A DNA stretch of 64,000 nt from Ancrocorticia sp047501485 (GTDB lineage Bacteria > Actinomycetota > Actinomycetes > Actinomycetales > Actinomycetaceae): the NCBI GenBank assembly GCA_047501485.1, contig JAZDRN010000012.1:1-64000 (forward strand), in the 5' to 3' direction. Below the pieces are notes generated by a model. That model ran no database searches, was not told the DNA's origin, and saw only the letters and a program-made list of their open reading frames with translations. Both the position numbers and the translations under genes were made by a program. This document shows positions 27,219 to 36,432 of this stretch, piece after piece (the first letter of the stretch is position 1; each line of letters begins with the position of its first letter).

Positions 27219-28010
27219 ATGAGACAAGATCCATCGCACTCCCTACGTACCACTCCAACCCCCTCGTGGAGGTCCTCCACAGAGGATGACATCATCCTGG
27301 CCACGAGGCACGTCACCAAGTCCTTCGGCTCCGAACGGGGACACGACAGGATTCCGGTACTGCGCGGCATCGATATGGAAGTGCCCCGTGGGGCCCTCGT
27401 CTCGATTGTGGGCCCCTCAGGATGCGGCAAGAGCACCTTGCTCTTCTGCCTCTCCGGACTCGACCGTCCGGACAGCGGCGAGCTACTGGGCTTCGATGCC
27501 GACATGCTTTCCTTCTCCCCGGCGCAACTGGCACGGCTCTATCGCACCCGGATCGGATTCGTTTTCCAGAGCTCGAACCTGGTGGGCTCCCTTACGGCAT
27601 GGGAGAACACGATCCTTCCCACCAGCCTTCGGCGCGGAAAGGTGGATGAGGACCGTGTGCGAGGAGTTCTGACCGATCTCGGCATTCTCGAGAGTGCAGG
27701 TGTTCGCGCCTCCGACCTTTCCAACGGACAGCAGCAACGGGTGGCACTCGCCCGGGTGCTCATCCAGCAGCCAGAAGTGATATTTGCGGACGAGCCGACC
27801 GGAGCACTGGATTCCAGCGCCTCGGAGACCGTGCTGGACCTCCTGTGCCGCTATCCAGGGGATGACCGCAGTGTTGTCATGGTGACGCATGATATTGCAG
27901 CTGCCTGCCGCTCAGACCTCGTCTTCGTCATGCGCGACGGCGTCATGACCCATCGCGTTACCCAGCCATCCCCCGAGTTCGTTCTCGCGGCCATGGAGGA
28001 GAACCTGTGA
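27219..28010 (+). CDS. ABC transporter ATP-binding protein (MacB/LolD/BceA type)
   Basis: The 263-residue ATPase has Walker A GPSGCGKST, Q-loop FVFQSSNLVGSLTAWEN, a signature written LSNGQQQRVALAR (SNGQ rather than SGGQ), Walker B VIFADEPTGALDS and H-loop MVTHD. This is the subfamily that partners FtsX-like permeases in lipoprotein release, peptide export or antibiotic detoxification. Its start is uncertain (ATG at 27219 chosen; another ATG at 27183), with no strong ribosome site. Its stop overlaps the permease GTG by 4 bases. The divergent two-component system suggests stress- or peptide-induced expression. Confidence 0.9.
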   Translation: MRQDPSHSLRTTPTPSWRSSTEDDIILATRHVTKSFGSERGHDRIPVLRGIDMEVPRGALVSIVGPSGCGKSTLLFCLSGLDRPDSGELLGFDADMLSFSPAQLARLYRTRIGFVFQSSNLVGSLTAWENTILPTSLRRGKVDEDRVRGVLTDLGILESAGVRASDLSNGQQQRVALARVLIQQPEVIFADEPTGALDSSASETVLDLLCRYPGDDRSVVMVTHDIAAACRSDLVFVMRDGVMTHRVTQPSPEFVLAAMEENL

Positions 28011-29386
28011 AACACCCTCTCCTGACGTTGGCACGCCGCGAGCTGTCGCGAGATCCATGGATCTTCATTTCGCCCAGCGTCGTATCGGCAATATCCACTG
28101 TATTTCTTCACGCTTGCATGGTCTTTCTCGTAAACGTCGTACAGGACCCTGGACGTATCGGCATAGAGGACGCCGCTCTGGCGGATAATGTCGCAGCCAT
28201 CGTGGCCGTCGTCATGTTCTCCGCGATCCCGGCAATCATCGTGCTCGGCAACGTCGGCTCGGGGGTGGTGTTGAACATGCAGCATCGAATTGTTCTATGG
28301 AAGCTGGCAGGCGCAACGCCCCGACAGTGCGGGCTCATTGCGACAGGCCAGCTGTCCGCAGCCTGCCTTGTAGGAGCGCTGGCAGGTGTGATGGCCTCAC
28401 TTCCATTCCTCGCCCCTCTGACACATGTACTGCTGACAATGGCCGGGAGCGATACCTCTTCCATGGCCGCAACCGCCACATCTGGCGCGCTTGCAGTATG
28501 CCTCAGCTACGTTATCGGTTTATTCGGCTCCTTACGTCCCCTCCGGGTGGCCGGACGAGTCAGGATGGGGTCGGCGTTACGCGAAACGGAGACGAAAGCC
28601 GGTGGGCGCCCCGTCGCGCGGGCGGCCCTGGCCGTGACGCTGGCTGTGTCCGCATTACTCCTCACTCACGAGACGTTTAACGCCGACCCGTCGGCGACGT
28701 TGGATTCCGGACTCAATACCGCCCTGGGATCAGGAGTACTCATCCTCTGCACGATGGCGGTCGCATCTCGTTGGTTGATCCCCTGGACGGCACGCTGGGG
28801 CTGGATCGTTCCGAGACGCATCAGCCCATCCTGGGCCCTCGCCCTCAATTTCGCCCGCGCGAACCCGGGACGCATCACGGCGACGAATCTTCCGTTCCTG
28901 GTGGCAGCAGGCATCGCCGCGATATTCTCCGGCCTTTTCATCACATGGCAGCGGGCCCTCCAAGCAAACGCATCCTCAGAGATTCTCAACAGCAGCGACA
29001 CCATAGCGCTCATAGCACCTGCAGTCACGATCGGGCTGGTCGGTGCCGCCGGCCAAGTTCTCCTGTCGCGCCGCCGGCGACTCCTTGATTTCGCACTTCT
29101 ACGGATTTCAGGAGCCTCCAGAAGAACCCTCTACACGACTGCCGCATCTGAGGTAGTCCTCGGGTCGGCAACGGTGTTCCTACTTTCTACCGCTCTCGCC
29201 CTGTTGGTCTCCGCCATGACCTCGCATGTACTGACCGTGAACGGACTGTCTGCCGGTATCGCCTTGAATTGGCCGCTGCACCTGGGGATCATTGCTGCTG
29301 GATTCATACTGACGGCAAGCATCGGTATCTCGGCAGCCCAAACGGCCAGCCAGGGAAACCCCAGGCATTATCTCGCCACCAGATAG
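28007..29386 (+). CDS. FtsX-like ABC transporter permease
   Basis: The 459-residue membrane protein has about ten hydrophobic segments arranged in two halves, with FtsX-like features (LGNVGSGVVLNMQHRIVLWKLAGATPRQCGLIATGQL in the first half, DFALLRISGASRRTLYTTAASEVVLG in the second). It starts with GTG, overlapping the ATPase stop (GTGA). With the ATPase it forms a complete two-component ABC transporter; substrate unknown, although the neighbouring histidine kinase/response regulator favours an antimicrobial- or envelope-stress role (inference). Confidence 0.87.
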   Translation: MKHPLLTLARRELSRDPWIFISPSVVSAISTVFLHACMVFLVNVVQDPGRIGIEDAALADNVAAIVAVVMFSAIPAIIVLGNVGSGVVLNMQHRIVLWKLAGATPRQCGLIATGQLSAACLVGALAGVMASLPFLAPLTHVLLTMAGSDTSSMAATATSGALAVCLSYVIGLFGSLRPLRVAGRVRMGSALRETETKAGGRPVARAALAVTLAVSALLLTHETFNADPSATLDSGLNTALGSGVLILCTMAVASRWLIPWTARWGWIVPRRISPSWALALNFARANPGRITATNLPFLVAAGIAAIFSGLFITWQRALQANASSEILNSSDTIALIAPAVTIGLVGAAGQVLLSRRRRLLDFALLRISGASRRTLYTTAASEVVLGSATVFLLSTALALLVSAMTSHVLTVNGLSAGIALNWPLHLGIIAAGFILTASIGISAAQTASQGNPRHYLATR

Positions 29387-29398
29387 GCAAAGGAACAA

Positions 29399-29432
29399 GG
29401 TGGGAGGCAGGGCATTCGCCCTGCCTCCCACC
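29399..29432. terminator. strong terminator after FtsX-like permease
   Basis: A perfect 15-base-pair stem (29399-29413 with 29418-29432, beginning GGTGGGAGGCAGGGC) with a four-base loop ATTC, followed by TCTTCT, 12 bases after the permease stop. It also faces the end of the ABC exporter gene on the other strand. Confidence 0.88.
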
Positions 29433-29532
29433 TCTTCTCCGGTCCACCGGTTTCGCCGCGCCACCCGAAGCTCAGGCGACGGAGCGGCCACGCTTGCCCC
29501 GTCGGCGGAGTCAGGCCTCTAAACCGGCGAAG

Positions 29533-31533
29533 CTACTCCACCGTGTCGAACTGCGAATTGTAGAGCTCCGCATAGAACCCGCCCCGGGCGAGCAGCTCAT
29601 CGTGCGAGCCGGTCTCCACGATGTCGCCGTCGCGCATGACGAAAATGATATCTGCGTCGCGAATCGTGGAAAGACGATGCGCAATCACGAATGATGTCCG
29701 TCCCTGCGTCAAGGAATCCAGAGCGCGCTGGATGATCAGCTCGGTGCGAGTATCGATCGAGGAGGTCGCCTCGTCCAGGATCAACAGGGGGTTGTCGGCG
29801 ATCATCGCTCGCGCGATCGTCACCAACTGCTTCTGACCGGCCGAGAGAGCATTTCCCTCGTCCATGACCGTGTCGTAACCCTGCGGAAGCTGCTTGATGA
29901 ACTCCGAAAGTCCGACTTCCTCGACCACGTTATCCAGCCGTTCCTGCGTCACGCCCTCCGTGCGATAGACCAGATTCTCGCGCATGGTCCCCTTGAAGAG
30001 CCACGTATCCTGCAGCACCATCGAGAACAGCGCATCCACGTCTTCGCGCTTCATATCCAAGGTGGATACGCCATCGATGAGGATGCGGCCCGAATCGACG
30101 TCGTAGAAACGCATGAGCAGGTTGACCAGCGTGGTCTTGCCCGCTCCCGTCGGCCCCACGATCGCGACCTTCTGACCTGGGTAGACATCCGCCGAGAACC
30201 CGTGGATGATCTCCTTGCCGGGAACGTAGCCGAAGTGCACGTCGTCGAAACGAACGTGCCCGCGCACCACATGATCGGTTGCAGGCTTGTCCGACTCGTC
30301 GGCCATCTCAGGCTCGTCGAGCAGCTCGAACACGCGGGCGCCCGCCGCGGAGGCCCCTTGGAAGGAGGTGGCCGCCTGAGCGATATTCGCCAACGGCTGG
30401 GTGAACAGGCGAATGTACATCATGAACGCCGTGATCACGCCGATGGAGATCGTGCCGTTCACGACGAGCACCGCTCCCACCACGCACACCACGACATATC
30501 CGAGGTTCCCGACGAACGTCATGATCGGCATCATGAGGCCGGAAAGGAAATCGGCGCGCCACGAACTCTCGTAGAGACGTCCGTTGCGAGTGCGGAACTC
30601 CTTCTTCGCGAGCGGTTCCGCATTGAAGGCACGCACCACGTTCTGCCCGCCGAAGGTCTCCTCGATATGACCGTTCAGTGCACCGAGCTGACGCTGGCGA
30701 GCCACGAAGAACTTCTGGCTGACGCTCATGATGACCAGGGTCAGCATGAATCCGAGGAGAGCCGCCGCGATACCCGCGAGCGCCATGCGCCATTCGGTCA
30801 CGAACATCATCAGCGCCGACCCGAGCAGCATGATCACGCCGGTCATGATCGAACTCACCGAGCTGTTCAAGGTCTGCGACAGCATGTCGACGTCGTTCGT
30901 GACGCGCGAGAGCGTGTCCCCGTGGCTGGTGCGATCGAAATAGGACAGCGGCATACGATCGATCTTCCGATTGATCGCTGTCCGCATGCCCTGCGACGTG
31001 CGCTGCGTGGCCACCACCATGAGCCTCGCCTGGACATAGCTGAAGATGAAGCTTCCGACCATGATGGATACGGCGATGATGACGAGGGTGCGCACCCGGT
31101 CCATGTCCATGTTGCCCATGATCCCCGACGCGATGGTATCGGTGATCTCTCCCAGGTAGTGAGGTGAGATCACGGTCAACACGGAGCCCGCCACCGCCAT
31201 CACGACGGCCGCGATCATGTAACCCCAGTACTTGCGCGCGAATGCCAGGACGCGACGGAGCGTGGGGCCCATCTCGCCGATGACCTCACGGTTCACGGCG
31301 CCACCTTCGCCTCCCGGCCCGCCACCATGTCCGCCAGCACCGGAAGCCTCCGCTCCGAGCTGTTGCTCGCGGACCTCCTGCGCCACTCGGGTGCCGGCCG
31401 CCGCGGACTCCAGTTCGTCTGCCGTACCCTTCTCGGGGATCGTACTTTCGACGACGTCGGCATCCGCCACAGCGGCGTTGACCGCACGTTCGTTCGTCCT
31501 CACGGACTCTTCTGTGATTCGGTTGTCGCTCAT
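29533..31533 (-). CDS. heterodimeric ABC exporter, canonical half (membrane + ATPase)
   Basis: The 666-residue half-transporter has a soluble N-terminal extension of about 95 residues rich in Glu, Ala and Gly, six membrane helices (residues about 105-390) and an ATPase domain with Walker A GPTGAGKTT, signature LSAGQKQLVTIARA and Walker B LLILDEATSSID with the catalytic Glu intact. It resembles the TM288-type partner of multidrug/lipid exporters. Its start overlaps the stop of the upstream half-transporter by 4 bases (ATGA). A divergent TetR gene probably regulates both. Confidence 0.93.
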   Translation of the reverse strand: MSDNRITEESVRTNERAVNAAVADADVVESTIPEKGTADELESAAAGTRVAQEVREQQLGAEASGAGGHGGGPGGEGGAVNREVIGEMGPTLRRVLAFARKYWGYMIAAVVMAVAGSVLTVISPHYLGEITDTIASGIMGNMDMDRVRTLVIIAVSIMVGSFIFSYVQARLMVVATQRTSQGMRTAINRKIDRMPLSYFDRTSHGDTLSRVTNDVDMLSQTLNSSVSSIMTGVIMLLGSALMMFVTEWRMALAGIAAALLGFMLTLVIMSVSQKFFVARQRQLGALNGHIEETFGGQNVVRAFNAEPLAKKEFRTRNGRLYESSWRADFLSGLMMPIMTFVGNLGYVVVCVVGAVLVVNGTISIGVITAFMMYIRLFTQPLANIAQAATSFQGASAAGARVFELLDEPEMADESDKPATDHVVRGHVRFDDVHFGYVPGKEIIHGFSADVYPGQKVAIVGPTGAGKTTLVNLLMRFYDVDSGRILIDGVSTLDMKREDVDALFSMVLQDTWLFKGTMRENLVYRTEGVTQERLDNVVEEVGLSEFIKQLPQGYDTVMDEGNALSAGQKQLVTIARAMIADNPLLILDEATSSIDTRTELIIQRALDSLTQGRTSFVIAHRLSTIRDADIIFVMRDGDIVETGSHDELLARGGFYAELYNSQFDTVE

Positions 31534-33278
31534 GCCAGCTCCTCCTCACTGAGCTGCGAGAAGGCGATCTCGCGGTATACCTCGTTGTTCGCCATCAGTT
31601 CATCGTGAGTGCCCTGGCCAACGATGCGGCCGCGGTCCACCACCAGGATCTGATCCGCGTTGCGGACCGTGCCGATGCGCTGGGCGACGATGATTATCGT
31701 GGCCTCCCCAGCGTTCTCCCGCAGAGCCTCTCGCACATTGCGATCGGTTCTATAGTCGAGGGCGGAGAATGAGTCGTCGAAGATCATGACCTCCGCGTCA
31801 CGCGCCACCGCACGGGCGATCGAAAGGCGTTGCTTTTGACCACCGGAGAAGTTCGTTCCGCCTTGTGCGACGTGTGAGGCGTAGCCGTCTTCCTTCTGCG
31901 CGATGAACTCGGTGGACGCCGAGACGCGAGCGGCCGCGACGATGTCCTGAGGTGTGATCTCCTTCGGACCGATCCCATAGTCGATGTTCGACGAGATCGT
32001 TCCGGAGAAGAGCGTGGCCTTCTGTGGAACATAGGCGATCCGGTTGCGCAGGTCGGCCTGCTTCCACTCCTTGACGTCGACGCCGTCGACCAGGACCTGC
32101 CCGTCGTGCGCGTCGTAGAAACGCGGGATGAGGTTGACGATCGAGGACTTACCGGAACCCGTGGCACCGATGATCGCAACGGTCTCACCCGGGCGGGCGG
32201 TGAAGGAGATGTCATGAAGGGCGTCGTCGTCGGCATCGGGATAGCTGAAGTCGACGTTCCGGAACTCGACGAGGCCACGCGTGGAGGCGGTCTCGATCGG
32301 CCCGTCCTGGATCGAGACGTTCGTCGTCAGAACCTCACGAATACGGCGATACGAGACGCGGGCGCGCGGGAAGAAGATGAACACCATCGTGAGCATCATG
32401 AACGCGCCGATCACCTGCATGGCGTATGCCGAGAAGACCATCATCTCGGAGAAGAGCCGCACCTTGTCCGTGGGGTCCGCCGCACCGTTGATCATGCTGG
32501 CGCCCAAAGCGTAGATGGCAAGGGAGAGGCCGGACATGATCGTGGTCATCGCGGGCATCATGAATGCGAAGGAACGCATGACGAACATGTTGGTGTCGGT
32601 CAGCTCGGTGTTCGTATGCTCGAAACGTTCCTCATGGAAATCCTGGGCGTTGTATGCGCGGATGACGCGCAGGCCGCCGAGATGCTCACGGGTCACACGA
32701 TTCAGATCGTCGGTGATGCGCTGCATCCGCATCATACGGGGCATGACCATCGAGAGGATGATACCCATCATGACCAAGAGGATGAGCACGGTGACGCCGG
32801 TCGCCATGGTCCAGGTGAAGTTCTTCCCCGCGATCTTGGTGATCGCCCACACGGCGAGGATGGGAGATTTGATCGCCATCTGCAAGCCCATGACGACGAA
32901 CATCTGCACCTGCGTGACATCGTTCGTGGACCGGGTGATCAGGCTGGCCGCACCGAACTTGTTGTATTCCTCCATGGAGAATTCCATGCTCTTGTCGAAT
33001 ACGGCAACGCGCATGTTTCGAGAGAGAGTGGCGCCGATCATCGCCATGCAGAACCCGGTGACGACGGCCGCCGCCATCGATCCAAGCGCACAGCCCAGCA
33101 TGAGCGCACCCTGCTCCAGGACATCGGATACCCGAGCACCGGGCATGACGATGATCTGCGTGATGTCCTGCATGTAGTCCGGTAGGCGCAGATCGAAGTA
33201 GACCTGCACGACAATGGCAATCAGGGCCGTCAGGGCGAGGCCCCACTCCCTCTTGCCGATTAACTGAGTGATTTTCAT
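31530..33278 (-). CDS. heterodimeric ABC exporter, degenerate-site half
   Basis: This 582-residue half-transporter has six membrane helices and an ATPase with Walker A GATGSGKSS, signature FSGGQKQRLSIARA and Walker B VMIFDDSFSALD, where Asp replaces the catalytic Glu. That substitution is the hallmark of the degenerate nucleotide-binding site in heterodimers such as TM287/288. The ATG at 33278 (MKITQLIGKREWG) was chosen because the upstream in-frame residues are not transporter-like and overlap the operator region. First gene of the two-gene operon, divergent from tetR. Confidence 0.93.
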   Translation of the reverse strand: MKITQLIGKREWGLALTALIAIVVQVYFDLRLPDYMQDITQIIVMPGARVSDVLEQGALMLGCALGSMAAAVVTGFCMAMIGATLSRNMRVAVFDKSMEFSMEEYNKFGAASLITRSTNDVTQVQMFVVMGLQMAIKSPILAVWAITKIAGKNFTWTMATGVTVLILLVMMGIILSMVMPRMMRMQRITDDLNRVTREHLGGLRVIRAYNAQDFHEERFEHTNTELTDTNMFVMRSFAFMMPAMTTIMSGLSLAIYALGASMINGAADPTDKVRLFSEMMVFSAYAMQVIGAFMMLTMVFIFFPRARVSYRRIREVLTTNVSIQDGPIETASTRGLVEFRNVDFSYPDADDDALHDISFTARPGETVAIIGATGSGKSSIVNLIPRFYDAHDGQVLVDGVDVKEWKQADLRNRIAYVPQKATLFSGTISSNIDYGIGPKEITPQDIVAAARVSASTEFIAQKEDGYASHVAQGGTNFSGGQKQRLSIARAVARDAEVMIFDDSFSALDYRTDRNVREALRENAGEATIIIVAQRIGTVRNADQILVVDRGRIVGQGTHDELMANNEVYREIAFSQLSEEELA

Positions 33279-33344
33279 TCGATCCGTTCGATCCGTTCCG
33301 ACAGCCACTGCTTCAGCACATCCTGATATCGATTCGTGACGTGC

Positions 33345-33392
33345 GATACAACTGACTCTAAGAGACATTCGTTTCAATGAGACAGTTGTATC
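33345..33392. promoter_or_regulatory. candidate TetR operator between exporter and regulator
   Basis: GATACAACTG (33345-33354) is repeated in inverted form as CAGTTGTATC (33383-33392), exact 10-base arms 28 bases apart, in the divergent region between the ABC exporter and the TetR gene. A regulator dimer at each arm, or one looped complex, could control both promoters. Confidence 0.55.
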
Positions 33393-33476
33393 AATCGTGT
33401 GGCATACTGTCAATTGAACAAGCGGAGACAGAGCACGAGGGATACGCCGAGGCGCGCCCCTCAGGAGGCAGAATCA

Positions 33477-34097
33477 ATGGCTCGACAGGCGCGGACAACC
33501 GAGAATCTCAAGGAGCGCATCGCCGATGCGCTGCTGGAACTGCTCGGGGAGAAGTCTCTCGCAGAGATTTCTGTCTCCGAAATCACCGATCGCGCCGATG
33601 TGGGACGAGCCACCTACTACCGGCACTTCTCCTCCAAGGAGGAGTTACTGCTCTTCAAGTTCCAGACGATCTTCGAAGATCTCCCCATCCCGGATCCGCA
33701 CAAACCACCGCATCGCTCCGATCTCCCCCTGCCGGTGAACATGGATGTCGTGGAGAAATACTTCTCCGCCTATCTGCGACATCTGGAATCGAATCGTAAA
33801 GTACTGGAACGGATCTACGCCGCGCAACTCGACTACGCCCTCTTCCTCTACCTGTATCGCGACAATGTTGCGGCGCTCCAGGATGCGACGACGATCGATC
33901 GCTACCGCGTAGCTCTCCACTCCGCCTCGGCGTTCGCGATCGTGGATCAGTGGATCACCTCGGGTTTCGCCGAGAGCGCCGATGAACTGGCCCACTTGCT
34001 GGCCAGACAACTCTTCGAACACCATTCTGGAAATCACTCCGGGCCGTGCGCCGTAGAGGGCGGCAGCGAGGGCCCCGAAAACATCCCCTCCGAATAA
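33477..34097 (+). CDS. TetR-family transcriptional regulator
   Basis: The 206-residue protein has a TetR DNA-binding domain (ENLKERIADALLELLGEKSLAEISVSEITDRADVGRATYYRHFSSKEELLLF, residues about 9-60) and an all-helical C-terminal ligand domain with the TetR_C-type pattern AIVDQWITSGFAESADELAHLL. The ATG at 33477 has AGGAGG 8 bases upstream. It is divergent from the ABC exporter pair, so it is probably a drug- or ligand-responsive repressor of that exporter. Confidence 0.92.
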   Translation: MARQARTTENLKERIADALLELLGEKSLAEISVSEITDRADVGRATYYRHFSSKEELLLFKFQTIFEDLPIPDPHKPPHRSDLPLPVNMDVVEKYFSAYLRHLESNRKVLERIYAAQLDYALFLYLYRDNVAALQDATTIDRYRVALHSASAFAIVDQWITSGFAESADELAHLLARQLFEHHSGNHSGPCAVEGGSEGPENIPSE

Positions 34098-34221
34098 GCG
34101 AGTGACCGAACGCTCATGACGCAATGAGGAGTCATATAGAAAACCGAAGGGCCGGCGGTCACGTCACAAGACGCGATCCACAGGCCCTTCGAGCTTTCAG
34201 GCGACGATCAGAGTATTGGGC

Positions 34222-35640
34222 CTAGCCAGCACTCGGATGCGTCATATCCACCGGAATGACCCACGCATCGAACTCCTCGTCGGTGACGTAGCCCAGCTCC
34301 AAAGCCGACTCGCGCAGCGAGATGCCCTTCTTATGAGCATTCTTGGCGATCTTGGAAGCCTTGTCGTAGCCGATATGCCGGTTCAGAGCGGTTACCTGCA
34401 TGAGGTTGATGTCCAGGTTGTGCTGGATCTTCTCATGATTGGGTTCGATGCCAACGGCGCAGTGCTCGTTGAACATCAGGCAGGAGTCACCGAGCAACTC
34501 GATGCTCTCCAGCACCGCCCAAGCCATGACAGGCTTGAAAACGTTGAGCTGGAAATTGCCTTGCGAACCGGCGAATCCAACGGTGGCATCGTTGCCGAAC
34601 ACCTTGGTAGCCACCATCGTCATGGCTTCCGATTGGGTGGGGTTCACTTTGCCGGGCATGATCGAGGAACCGGGTTCGTTCTCCGGAATGAGGAGCTCGC
34701 CGATACCGTTGCGCGGACCCGAGGCGTACCAGCGGACATCGTTGGCGATCTTCATGAGGGCATCAGCCAGCACACGCAGAGCGCCCGATACCTGCACGAG
34801 AGCATCGTGGGCGGACAGAGCGGCGAAGAGATTATCCGCCTGAACGAACTCCAAGCCAGTCTCGGCACTGATCCTGCGGGCAGTCGCCGGTCCGAAGTCC
34901 GGATGGGAGTTCAAACCGGTACCGACGGCGGTGCCGCCGATGGCAAGTTCCCGCGCCCGCGAATCCGCATAGCGGATGCCGTCCAGCGCGAAGTCGATCT
35001 GGGCCACCCAGCCGGAGATCGCCTGACCGAGTGTGATGGGGGTGGCATCCTGAAGATGGGTGCGGCCCACCATCACGATATCCGCGAACTCCTTGGCCTT
35101 GGCGTCGAGGGTGTCACGCAACGTGGTGACGTCGGGGTACAGCTTGTTGTTGAGCTGTTCCACCACGGCGATGTGCATCGCTGTGGGGAACGTATCGTTC
35201 GAGGATTGGCCGCGGTTCACATGATCGTTGGGATGTACGGGCTTCTTGGTGCCCATTTCTCCCCCGGAAATCTCAATCGCACGATTCGAGATGACTTCGT
35301 TGGCGTTCATGTTGGACTGCGTTCCAGAACCCGTCTGGAAGACAACCAAGGGAAACTCGTCGTCAAGTTCTCCCGAGATGACTTCGTCAGCGGCCTGAAC
35401 AACGAGATCGGCGATATCCTGCGGCAGTTCACCAAGCTCGGCATTGGCCTGAGCCGCTGATTTCTTCAGTACGCCCAGGGCTCGGACCATCGGTCGTCCC
35501 CACACGAAGGTGGAACGTCCGATGTCGAAATTGTGGAGGCTGCGTTCAGTCTGCGCACCCCAGTAGTGGTCGGCGGGAACATCGATGGTCCCCATGGAAT
35601 CGGATTCTGTGCGAAGCGCTGCACTGTTCGTCGTGTCCAT
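34222..35640 (-). CDS. fumC: class II fumarate hydratase
   Basis: FumC interconverts fumarate and malate in the TCA cycle without an iron-sulfur cluster. The 472-residue protein has the family landmarks DHYWGAQTERSLHNF, SGTQSNMNANEVISNRA, HPNDHVNRGQSSNDTFPTAMH and the signature loop GSSIMPGKVNPTQSEA. The ATG at 35640 was chosen because it gives the normal length; upstream in-frame codons code for unrelated sequence. TAGGCT lies 7 bases before it, so this gene may be leaderless. Its 3' end holds a weak GAAGGGCC/GGCCCTTC inverted repeat (34146-34200). Confidence 0.97.
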   Translation of the reverse strand: MDTTNSAALRTESDSMGTIDVPADHYWGAQTERSLHNFDIGRSTFVWGRPMVRALGVLKKSAAQANAELGELPQDIADLVVQAADEVISGELDDEFPLVVFQTGSGTQSNMNANEVISNRAIEISGGEMGTKKPVHPNDHVNRGQSSNDTFPTAMHIAVVEQLNNKLYPDVTTLRDTLDAKAKEFADIVMVGRTHLQDATPITLGQAISGWVAQIDFALDGIRYADSRARELAIGGTAVGTGLNSHPDFGPATARRISAETGLEFVQADNLFAALSAHDALVQVSGALRVLADALMKIANDVRWYASGPRNGIGELLIPENEPGSSIMPGKVNPTQSEAMTMVATKVFGNDATVGFAGSQGNFQLNVFKPVMAWAVLESIELLGDSCLMFNEHCAVGIEPNHEKIQHNLDINLMQVTALNRHIGYDKASKIAKNAHKKGISLRESALELGYVTDEEFDAWVIPVDMTHPSAG

Positions 35641-35999
35641 GATGCCCAGCCTAGTCACTGCCCCGGCCATGAAAAGCCAATCATTAGTATTCGCCACCGA
35701 TCTACTCGTCAAATCGGGCCCGCTGCCACAAAGCAGATGTTCACAATAGGGGCATTTGTCCTGACTCGCCCATTTACCTATTACTTCACACCAGCTACGG
35801 GAATAGGACGCTTGTCCTATCCGTTCCATTCATGTAGAGTTGAACGTCAACTACTACGGTAGATAGCGCAATCACATGCGCGTCCGGCTCGAACGAGTCG
35901 GTTGCCGGCGGGCTCACCCGCCACCTCAGCACCTGCTGGGGAAAAGAAAATACGGGCGTGGAGTCTGACTCCGCCCATGGAGATGGAAGAAGAGAATAA
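35641..35999. promoter_or_regulatory. 359-base region between fumC and two small genes
   Basis: No larger gene fits. Visible structure: a perfect short palindrome ATAGGAC-GCTT-GTCCTAT at 35803-35820; GTTGA-ACG-TCAAC at 35839-35851; and a GGGCGtGGAG/CTCCGCCC hairpin at 35953-35975, just ahead of the first small gene. These could be operators and a leader hairpin for the small-gene operon, but no promoter hexamers are convincing. Confidence 0.4.
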
Positions 36000-36179
36000 A
36001 TGAATATGACTACGCGAAAGATTCATGACGCGAAGGCCGAGCTTGCCTCGGCCCAAGCCGAGATGGCCTCACTGGGAGTTGCTGCTTCCGCATCTCGCGC
36101 CGAACGCGCAGCTTTCCGCCTCTCAGCCGCAGAACGCGCGCTGGAGAGGTTGGGACACCAAATGGACCGCGCTGCCTGA
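36000..36179 (+). CDS. small Ala-rich helical protein, 59 residues
   Basis: An ATG at 36000 opens a 59-codon frame (MNMTTRKIHDAKAELASAQ at the start, ending RLGHQMDRAA). It is Ala/Glu/Arg-rich and should be almost entirely alpha-helical, possibly a coiled coil; no Cys, signal peptide or membrane segment. A GGAAGAAGAG purine stretch precedes the start. It ends 10 bases before the next small gene, whose ribosome site overlaps its stop codon, so the two look like an operon. I do not recognise the family. Confidence 0.6.
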   Translation: MNMTTRKIHDAKAELASAQAEMASLGVAASASRAERAAFRLSAAERALERLGHQMDRAA

Positions 36180-36189
36180 GGAGGTAAAA

Positions 36190-36312
36190 ATGGGATTTGT
36201 ACGCCAGCTTCTCGCTACGAGACGCCCGCGGAGGAGTTCTCTGGAGATGGTGCTTGGTTACAATGATCGCCCCAAGTGGGAGGCCAAGGACTCCGAGAAG
36301 TCCGCTCGCTGA
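36190..36312 (+). CDS. small basic protein, 40 residues
   Basis: The ATG at 36190 follows a near-perfect ribosome site (GAGGAGG, 36178-36184). The product begins MGFVRQLLATRRPRRSSLEM and has an amphipathic/basic N-terminal helix with a charged tail (KDSEKSAR). It could be membrane-associated or nucleic-acid-binding, but this is guesswork. It is followed, 118 bases on, by a strong terminator, so the two-gene unit is separate from the DUF262 gene downstream. Not a family I recognise. Confidence 0.65.
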   Translation: MGFVRQLLATRRPRRSSLEMVLGYNDRPKWEAKDSEKSAR

Positions 36313-36378
36313 TTATGCAATGCACAGGGCCTCACTGAGAGCACAACCTCGGTTGTTGAGCTCGTTGAGATTCTCGCA

Positions 36379-36432
36379 GGGCAACGCCGATCGGCGGGGC
36401 AATGCTGATCATGCGGGCAAGTCGATAATGAA
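36379..36432 (+). repeat. 18-base tandem repeat, three units
   Basis: Units beginning GGGCAA recur at 36379, 36397 and 36415. Units 1 and 2 (GGGCAACGCCGATCGGCG, GGGCAATGCTGATCATGC) match well and each contains a GATC; the third is partial and runs into the terminator. Non-coding as far as can be seen. Confidence 0.55.
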
